A stretch of DNA of 64,000 nucleotides from Achromobacter xylosoxidans. GTDB taxonomy: Bacteria > Pseudomonadota > Gammaproteobacteria > Burkholderiales > Burkholderiaceae_B. The DNA lies in assembly GCF_001457475.1 (NCBI RefSeq), contig NZ_LN831029.1, positions 3,658,001-3,722,000 on the forward strand, written 5' to 3'. Under the pieces are notes generated by a model. The model searched no databases and was not told the DNA's origin. It saw only the letters and a list, made by a program, of their open reading frames with translations. Of the stretch, positions 58,399 to 64,000 are shown one piece after another (the stretch's first letter is position 1; each line of letters opens with the position of its first letter). A program made the position numbers and the translations under genes.

Positions 58399-59262
58399 TC
58401 ACGCGAAGTCCGTCGCCTCGCCCGCCTCGCGCCACGCCTCGATATCCCTGCGCACCTGCGCCAGCTTCTGCTGCGCGAAATCGTGGGCGATCCTGCCCAC
58501 GAACAGATGCAACGGCGGCTCGGCCATGCCGGCCACCCGCAAGATCAGCGCGGCCAGCCGTTCCGGGTCGCCCGCCTGCTTGCCGTTCATGCCGTCGCGA
58601 TGCAGGTCCAGCGATGCCTGGGCCGCGGCGTAGTCGGCGATGCTGCGCCGGGCGATGACCAGGCTGTTGTCGTTCAGGAAGTCCGTGCGCACCGGTCCCG
58701 GGTACACCACGGTGGCCTTGATGCCCACCTCCGCGCCCTCGGCGGCCAGGGTCTCGGTCAGGCCGGCCAGCGCGAACTTGGTCGCCACGTAGCTGCCCCA
58801 GCCCGCATAGCCGCCCTGGAATCCGGCGATGGACGCGACGTTGAAGACATGCCCGCCGCGCTGTTTGCGCAGTTGCGGCAGCGCGTGGCGCAGCACGTGC
58901 AAGGGCGCGAACAGATTCACTTCGACATTGCGCCGCACCTCGTCGTCGTCCAGCGCCTCGAGCGTGCCCTGCTGGCCATAGCCGGCGTTGTTGACCACGC
59001 AGTCGATGCGGCCGAATGTGGCGATGGCGCGCTCGATCGCGGCCTGGACACTGGCCTCGGACACCAGGTCGACCTCCAGCGCCAGCAGGCGCGGATTGTC
59101 CTGGCCCAGCGCCTGGCGCAGGCTGGCCAGCGTGCGCGACGTGGCCGCCACGTTGTCGCCGCGCGCCAGCAATTGGCGCGCCAGGGAAAGCCCGATGCCG
59201 CGCGCGGCGCCGGTGATGAACCACGTTTGATTGCGCTGAGTGTTGCGTTGAGTGTCTTGCAT
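58399..59262 (-). CDS. Short-chain dehydrogenase/reductase
   Basis: 287-residue SDR. The cofactor loop TGAARGIGLSLARQLL is followed by NNAGYG at about 93. The catalytic Ser is in VASIAGFQ with YVATKFAL (Tyr-x3-Lys) and VVYPGPVRTDF. The long C-terminal part (HRDGMNGKQAGDPERLAALILRVAGMAEPPLHLFVG) fits the group with extended substrate-binding segments. A MQDTQRN start at 59262 has GGAG-type bases upstream. It is divergent from an AraC regulator with 168 bp between. The substrate is unknown; such pairs are often induced by the substrate alcohol or aldehyde. Confidence 0.9.
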   Translation of the reverse strand: MQDTQRNTQRNQTWFITGAARGIGLSLARQLLARGDNVAATSRTLASLRQALGQDNPRLLALEVDLVSEASVQAAIERAIATFGRIDCVVNNAGYGQQGTLEALDDDEVRRNVEVNLFAPLHVLRHALPQLRKQRGGHVFNVASIAGFQGGYAGWGSYVATKFALAGLTETLAAEGAEVGIKATVVYPGPVRTDFLNDNSLVIARRSIADYAAAQASLDLHRDGMNGKQAGDPERLAALILRVAGMAEPPLHLFVGRIAHDFAQQKLAQVRRDIEAWREAGEATDFA

Positions 59263-59430
59263 TCCTGTACTCCCGGTTTGGTCGGATGACAGGACAGATG
59301 CTAGGCGTGGGCGGGCGGGCCGGATAGGCACAGCGCTATTGGATCATTGCCTATTCCTACTCGAACGCCATATTCTTTGACGAATCAGGAGCAAAATGAT
59401 GCCTAAGACTCTTACCCAAGCGATAGCGCA

Positions 59431-60369
59431 ATGACGGCACCGCAAGCCCTCCATGACCAGATGACCGCCCTGCTCGACCGGCTCGCCCCGCACGAGGGCT
59501 ACACCCTGTCGCGCCTGGACGGCGTGCGCTTCATGCGCGCCAACCAGCCGCTCGGCCGCACGCCGGTGCTGTACGAACCCAGCATCGTCATCGTGTGCCA
59601 GGGCAGCAAGCGCGGCTACCTGGCCGACAAGGTCTATCGTTACGACGCGCAGCATTACCTGGTGCTGTCCGTGCCGCTGCCCTTCTCCACCGAGACCGAC
59701 GCCACGCCCGAGGAACCCCTGCTGGCGATCCAGTTGCGGCTCGATCCGACCACCCTGGCCGACCTGGTGCTGTCGCTTGACGGCCACGACGGGCCGGCCG
59801 CGCCCGCCCCCACCGGCATCACGTCCACCCCGCTCGATCCCACGCTGGCCGATGCCACCTTGCGACTGCTGCGGGCGCTGGCCTCGCCACTCGAAGCCAG
59901 GGTGCTCGGGCCGGCAATCGTGCGGGAGCTGTGCTTTCGCGTGCTGGTGGGCGAACAAGGCGGCGCAATCCGCGCCGCGCTGGCCAGCCAGGGCAACTTC
60001 GGCCGCATCTCGCGCGCGCTGCGCCGCATCCACGATGACTACAGCCAGCCCATGGAAGTGGCGACCCTGGCGCGCGAGGCCGGGCTGAGCGCGCCCGCCT
60101 TCCACGCGCACTTCAAGACCATCGCCGGCACCTCGCCCATCCAGTACATCAAGTCCATCCGGCTGCACCAGGCGCGCCTGCTGATGATCCGCGACAACCT
60201 CACCGCCGCCGCGGCCTCGACGCGCGTGGGCTACGAAAGCGCGTCGCAGTTCAACCGCGAATTCAAGCGCCTGTTCGGCCGCAGCCCGGGCGAGGAAGCG
60301 CGCCAGATGAAGGCGATGTTCGCGCTATTGCCCGCGGCGCAACTGGAAGGCGTGGCGGCGACGCACTGA
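59431..60369 (+). CDS. AraC-family regulator (AraC_N/CqhR-like)
   Basis: 312-residue AraC protein with an N-terminal AraC_N domain (GVRFMRANQPLGRTPVLYEPSIVIVCQGSKRGYLADKVYRYD). The C-terminal double HTH is PMEVATLAREAGLSAPAFHAHFKTIAGTSPIQYIKSIRLHQARLLMI and TAAAASTRVGYESASQFNREFKRLFGRSPGEEARQM. This group commonly controls aldehyde or quinone detoxification genes. It is divergent from the SDR at 58399, the probable target. It ends four bases before a convergent gene. Confidence 0.92.
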   Translation: MTAPQALHDQMTALLDRLAPHEGYTLSRLDGVRFMRANQPLGRTPVLYEPSIVIVCQGSKRGYLADKVYRYDAQHYLVLSVPLPFSTETDATPEEPLLAIQLRLDPTTLADLVLSLDGHDGPAAPAPTGITSTPLDPTLADATLRLLRALASPLEARVLGPAIVRELCFRVLVGEQGGAIRAALASQGNFGRISRALRRIHDDYSQPMEVATLAREAGLSAPAFHAHFKTIAGTSPIQYIKSIRLHQARLLMIRDNLTAAAASTRVGYESASQFNREFKRLFGRSPGEEARQMKAMFALLPAAQLEGVAATH

Positions 60370-60373
60370 GCGG

Positions 60374-61582
60374 TCAGTAATCCCGCGCCTCGTCAAACCA
60401 GCGCTGCGCCTGCGCTTCGGTCACGCCCAGCTCGACCACCCGCGCCAGCTGGCTGAACTGCCACACGGCTTCGCCGATGTCCTCGCGCTCGGCGGTCTCG
60501 ATGCCCTTCATGCCGTTGAAATGGCGCGCGAACACCTCGATGGCGGCCCGCGCCGCATCGACCGTGGCCGCCCCTTCAAGCGCCTGGCGGGCGGCGTCGT
60601 ACGCGGTATTGGCCGCTTTCGCCATGCGGCCGCTCCAGGCGGAAAAGGGTCGGCCATACTCGCTTTGCCACCAATCCGGCTTGCGCAGCTTGCTGACCGA
60701 GCTATAGCCGGCCCACGGCCGCAGCTTCTCCCGCGCCTTCATCTGCGCCTTCAGCCGCTTGCCTCCGGCGTCATCGATGTTGAAGCCGATGAACCGTTCC
60801 AGCGACGGCCAGGTGGCCAGCGCCGGCAGGCCTTCCAGGTCGGGAGCATGGCGGATCTCCAGGCTCTTCAGGCCGGGCAGCCGGGCCAGCGCGTCCCAAT
60901 CGGTGAAAGCGCCCCATAGCGAAAGATGCTCCAGCGCGGCGAAGCGCTCGATCCCCCGCAGCGAAATCGCCTGCGCCACCGGCTCGCCATACAGCGCCAG
61001 GGTCGACACGCCCTGCAGCGCGCCCAGGTCGGGCAAGGCATACGGCGCCAGGCCGGGCCGCCGCCCCAACGCGGGATGCAGCGACAGCAGGTCCGGCAGC
61101 GCGCCCGACACGGTAATCCGCGCCAGATCGCCATGCAGGCCCAGGCGCGTGTCCCTGGGCAACACGATGTCCAGGTGGCCCGATACCGCCGCCAGGCGGA
61201 TCTGGAGCATCTGGATCCTGGCCGGGCGCGCGTCGATCCGGCGCGCATCGGCAAACGCCGGCGCCCAGGAGAACTGCTCGATCGCGCGTTGCGCCGACCA
61301 GCCCACAAAGCCGCTGTCATTGCCGTGGTAATCGATATGGCGCGGCCAGGGCGAGCCGGCGGGCGTGGCGAACGGCTCGAACGCCGGCCAGAGGATCACG
61401 TCGTCGGACGCCACATGCAGATCCGCCTTCGCGCCCATGCTGGCCGGCCCGATGATCAGGTTGCCGCGCCCCGGCTCCGTGACGAGCACGTGACTGCCCG
61501 GCCCGGTCAGGCCCAGCAGGTAGCGGCCATCCCCCGTCACCGAACCCGCGGGTTGGCCGGACACATCGATCAGTTGGGACAC
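60374..61582 (-). CDS. Hypothetical protein with leucine-rich-repeat-like region
   Basis: 402-residue protein I cannot assign to a named family. The N-terminal part (about 1-120) is mixed, with SHVLVTEPGRGNLIIGPASMG. The middle (about 120-260) has short repeated Leu-rich units such as IERFAALEHLSLWGAFTDWDALARLPGLKSLEIRHAPDLEGLPAL that look like leucine-rich repeats. The C-terminal third is helical (AKAANTAYDAARQALEGAATVDAARAAIEVFARHF). The start is the GTG at 61582, with AGGAG six bases upstream. It is followed by two other unknown proteins on the same strand, so the three may form one unit. No signal peptide is seen. Confidence 0.72.
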   Translation of the reverse strand: MSQLIDVSGQPAGSVTGDGRYLLGLTGPGSHVLVTEPGRGNLIIGPASMGAKADLHVASDDVILWPAFEPFATPAGSPWPRHIDYHGNDSGFVGWSAQRAIEQFSWAPAFADARRIDARPARIQMLQIRLAAVSGHLDIVLPRDTRLGLHGDLARITVSGALPDLLSLHPALGRRPGLAPYALPDLGALQGVSTLALYGEPVAQAISLRGIERFAALEHLSLWGAFTDWDALARLPGLKSLEIRHAPDLEGLPALATWPSLERFIGFNIDDAGGKRLKAQMKAREKLRPWAGYSSVSKLRKPDWWQSEYGRPFSAWSGRMAKAANTAYDAARQALEGAATVDAARAAIEVFARHFNGMKGIETAEREDIGEAVWQFSQLARVVELGVTEAQAQRWFDEARDY

Positions 61583-61658
61583 ACAGCACTCCTCTTGGTG
61601 GTCAACGAAGGTGGGGGCTACGGACGCAGCCTCGTCGCGCGGCTCGCGCAACGCGCCG

Positions 61659-62672
61659 TCACAACGTCATCGGGGGCTGGTCTTCGATGCGGAAGGACAG
61701 CTCGCGCTGCCCCAGCAGGCCGGCGTCGACATACTCGAACTCGACCCGCTGGCCCGGCGCCGCGACCGGCCCGAGATGATAGACCCGATACATCACGCCG
61801 CCCACACGATAGTTCGGGATCAGCGACACCGTGGGCGAGTTCGGCGTGCGCTGGCGATACGTCACCGCCTCCTCGACCACGCCGCGCACGCCATGCTTGC
61901 AGTGCGCGCGCTTGAGCCGCGGGCTGCGCATGCCAAGCACCCATCCCAGCAGCACGAAAACCATCGCCAGCAGGATCAAGGGCAGGAAAAAGAAACTCGC
62001 GGCCAGCGGCGCCAGCGCTGCCACGAAAAAGAACTTGCGCACGCCCAGTTCCTCGCGGCGCGCGTTGGCGCGGTCGGCGTCGCTGATCTCCTCGACGGAC
62101 GTCCAGGCCTGGCCGCTCATGGGATAGTCCACCCGCAGCAGCAGCCCCGGCGCATCCGGCATCAGCGTCAGCACGTGCAGGCGCACCGGCAGGTCCGTCA
62201 GCGCCACCGCGGCGTGCGGCCGGGCGCCGCTGCGGGTGTCGCCGGCGCCCTCGTTCCAGAACGGCACCGCCACTTCCACGCGCTGCTCGCCAAACGCATA
62301 GCTGACGCCCGGCCGCTCGGCCGGCCCGAAGCCCGTGAGGTGACCCGACAGGATCTGCTTGGGCACGCGCCCCCGGAGCGCGCGATCGATGCTGCGCCAG
62401 GCGCGCGGCAGTCGCAACAGCCGGCGTCCGAAGAAAAAAGCCGCCGCGCCCACCCCGGCGCCGATCAGCAGCAGCATCAGGCCATCGCCAGCGCGCAGCG
62501 AGCGCCAGTCGGACAATGCCAGCCCGAAGATCGTCAGCACCGTGCAGGCCAGCAGCAGGAACACGATCAGGCCGAATACGGCGGCCAGCCCCTTGCCGCG
62601 GCTGCATCGGCGCAGCAGCGCAAGGTCATCATCGGTCAGCGGGGCTTGCTCGATCCGCAGAGTATCGCCCAT
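61659..62672 (-). CDS. Hypothetical membrane protein (DUF3592-like layout)
   Basis: 337-residue protein with two N-terminal helices (GLAAVFGLIVFLLLACTVLTIFGLAL and GDGLMLLLIGAGVGAAAFFFG) and a large middle domain. Two more helices follow (FFFVAALAPLAASFFFLPLILLAMVFVLLGWVLG), then a cytoplasmic or periplasmic tail. The pattern TM-soluble-TM-soluble recalls DUF3592-type proteins but without a recognised motif. It lies 76 bp after a LRR-like unknown and three bases before a periplasmic unknown, on the same strand, so the three probably act together at the membrane. Confidence 0.7.
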   Translation of the reverse strand: MGDTLRIEQAPLTDDDLALLRRCSRGKGLAAVFGLIVFLLLACTVLTIFGLALSDWRSLRAGDGLMLLLIGAGVGAAAFFFGRRLLRLPRAWRSIDRALRGRVPKQILSGHLTGFGPAERPGVSYAFGEQRVEVAVPFWNEGAGDTRSGARPHAAVALTDLPVRLHVLTLMPDAPGLLLRVDYPMSGQAWTSVEEISDADRANARREELGVRKFFFVAALAPLAASFFFLPLILLAMVFVLLGWVLGMRSPRLKRAHCKHGVRGVVEEAVTYRQRTPNSPTVSLIPNYRVGGVMYRVYHLGPVAAPGQRVEFEYVDAGLLGQRELSFRIEDQPPMTL

Positions 62673-62675
62673 GCG

Positions 62676-63269
62676 TCAATACGTCGCGAAAGGCACGTCT
62701 ACCGTCAACGCCTTGCCGCCCGCGGCCGGACGCAACGTGTAGGTGGCCACGCCGCCGTCATCGTCGGCCAGCGACGCATCCTTGCGCGATACGGCGTAGC
62801 GCTGGCCGCCGACCTCCAGCGCACCCCGCGCCGGCGCGCGGGCATCGGCCGGCACCAGCAAGCCTCCCAGCGCATCCACGCTGTCCGCGAATTCGTATGT
62901 GTCCAGCGCCCCCTCGGCGCGCAGCCGCTGCACGCGCGGCCGGTACGGCGCCGCGTCGAGGTTCCAGCCGTTGGTCAGATCGGTAATCCACGGGCCGGGA
63001 ATGTCGTAGGTACCCTCCAGTTCGGCTTCCGTCACGGCTTCGCCTTGCACCACCAGGCAGCACACCACCTTGCCGGCCTTGGCGTCGAAAGCCGCCCACT
63101 TGCTCGCCACCGGCGCGGCGCTGGGCAGCATGGAAAAATGGTATTGCTTGTCGAGCTGGGAATCGGAAACCTTGCGCCAGGCGCCCACTTGCGGCGACTG
63201 GGCGAGGCAGGTGGCGGTCAGCAGCAGGCCTGCTGTCAGGACAATGGCGCGGGACACGGAATGGGTCAT
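62676..63269 (-). CDS. Hypothetical exported protein
   Basis: 197-residue protein with a signal peptide, MTHSVSRAIVLTAGLLLTATCLA. The mature part (QSPQVGAWRKVSDSQLDKQYHFSML) is a small beta-rich domain with Cys pair VVCCLVV and no recognised family. It is the first gene, in transcription order, of a three-gene minus-strand unit (periplasmic, membrane, LRR-like). Envelope localisation is supported by sequence; function is unknown. Confidence 0.72.
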   Translation of the reverse strand: MTHSVSRAIVLTAGLLLTATCLAQSPQVGAWRKVSDSQLDKQYHFSMLPSAAPVASKWAAFDAKAGKVVCCLVVQGEAVTEAELEGTYDIPGPWITDLTNGWNLDAAPYRPRVQRLRAEGALDTYEFADSVDALGGLLVPADARAPARGALEVGGQRYAVSRKDASLADDDGGVATYTLRPAAGGKALTVDVPFATY

Positions 63270-63379
63270 CTTGGGTAGCTTGTTCCAGGCCAGGAAAAAT
63301 CATCGAATCGGGGTCAGCGACGTAGTCTATTCCAAGTTGCCGTGTCCTTGGCTCGCGCCGTCGACGCCCCCCGCCCCGC

Positions 63380-64000
63380 TCAATCCCGGTCCGGCGCCCC
63401 CAGCGGAAAGAAGCCGCGGTACGGACGCGCCTCGTCGACCACCCGGGCGATCGACGGCCGCGCCAGCAGCCGGGCCCGATACGCCGCCAGCGCGGGAAAC
63501 CGCCCGCCCATCGGATGCACCCAATCGCCATAGAACAGCGCCGGCGCCGCGGCGCAGTCCGCAATCGTGAAGCGGCCGCAGGCGGCCCACGGCCCGTCCT
63601 GCAATCGCGCCTCCAGCCAGGCATAACACCGCGCGATGACGCCATGCGCTTGCTCCACGCCGAACGGATCGCGGCTGTCTTCGGGGCGCAAGGCGTTACC
63701 GACGATGCGTTGCATCGGCACGTGCACGTAGTCGTCGAACACCTGCGCCATCATGCGCGCAGCCAGCGCCTCGCGCGGGTCCAGGGGCACGAGCGGCGCG
63801 CCCTTGCCGTGGTGCAGGTCGAGATACTCGATGACGGCATTGCTCTGGACCACCTCCGTGACGCCATCCACCAGGGCCGGAAACTGCCCGGTCGGCGCCA
63901 GCGTCGCGATGCGGGCCGCGTGCTCGGGATGATCCGGATCGATCATGCGGAACTCGAAGTCCACCTCGCGTTCATACGCCGCGATCAGCGCCTTCCAGGT
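63380..64000 (-). CDS. Glutathione S-transferase, 3' part (N-terminus beyond the window)
   Basis: The visible 206 codons are in frame to base 64000, and the start lies to the right. The remaining part of the thioredoxin-like N-domain reads TWKALIAAYEREVDFEFRM, then QFPALVDGVTEVVQSNAVIEYLD, where QSNAVIEYL is the conserved glutathione-contacting motif (usually QSxAIxxYL). The all-helical C-domain has CYAWLEARLQ and the N-capping GRFTIADCAAAPAL, which stabilises the fold in GSTs. The exact class cannot be judged without the missing N-terminus. It lies 110 bp upstream of the unknown three-gene unit and is probably separately transcribed. Confidence 0.88.
   Translation of the reverse strand, partial: TWKALIAAYEREVDFEFRMIDPDHPEHAARIATLAPTGQFPALVDGVTEVVQSNAVIEYLDLHHGKGAPLVPLDPREALAARMMAQVFDDYVHVPMQRIVGNALRPEDSRDPFGVEQAHGVIARCYAWLEARLQDGPWAACGRFTIADCAAAPALFYGDWVHPMGGRFPALAAYRARLLARPSIARVVDEARPYRGFFPLGAPDRD

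Overview
The window is GC-rich bacterial DNA of an Alcaligenaceae type, most like Achromobacter or Bordetella. This is inferred from gene content: a Gram-negative trimeric porin ending in RHRF, a Bug-family periplasmic binding protein, many LysR and AraC regulators, a nicotinate-degradation-like gene pair and a complete Wsp surface-sensing operon. No rRNA, tRNA, CRISPR array, transposase or integrase was seen.

Layout. 0-4.7 kb: 3' end of an isochorismatase-family hydrolase, a NicB-like molybdenum hydroxylase large subunit, and a PLP Cys/Met-metabolism enzyme divergent from an Lrp regulator. 4.8-9.3 kb: porin, ABC ATPase, binding protein and fused permease, read as one transport unit. 9.4-17.9 kb: wspR-F-E-(D/C)-B-A on the minus strand, a chemotaxis-like pathway producing cyclic-di-GMP. 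Here wspC and wspD are joined in one reading frame by a 17-bp tandem duplication. 18-25.3 kb: amidase, thioesterase, secreted esterase, LysR/MFS pair, truncated haemoglobin. 25.3-29.3 kb: a two-gene repair unit (FAN1-like nuclease and XPD-like helicase) behind a LexA-box candidate. 29.3-30.6 kb: a small P-loop kinase preceded by what reads as a complete transcription attenuator with an Ile/Thr leader peptide, then a GNAT.

30.7-33.4 kb: lipoprotein, SnoaL-like protein, and an SDR-SugE/Gdx-TetR unit with a palindromic operator. 33.5-37.4 kb: three-subunit FAD-dependent sugar/alcohol dehydrogenase (cytochrome c, GMC flavoprotein, Tat subunit). 37.7-40.9 kb: small membrane protein, MFS exporter and LysR. 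40.8-42.65 kb: a FtrA-like regulator plus rhodanese, flanked by exact 63-bp direct repeats that duplicate the end of the LysR gene and apparently mark an insertion. 42.6-50.5 kb: AraC, GNAT (with a strong orphan terminator before it), Bug protein plus argininosuccinate-lyase-like enzyme with LysR, and an MFS/LysR pair. 50.5-64 kb: MerR, periplasmic DUF4198-type protein, sensor kinase without a partner, thioesterase, O-methyltransferase plus siderophore-interacting protein with AraC, epoxide-hydrolase-like protein with Rrf2, SDR with AraC, a three-gene block of unknown proteins, and a GST cut by the window edge.

The recurring pattern is a small catabolic, redox or export unit divergently paired with its own regulator, typical of a soil/opportunist genome. 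The most unusual items are the wspC-wspD fusion by duplication, the attenuator in front of a kinase rather than a biosynthetic operon, and the repeat-bounded island. All functional names come from motif and family recognition by eye; no database search was run.
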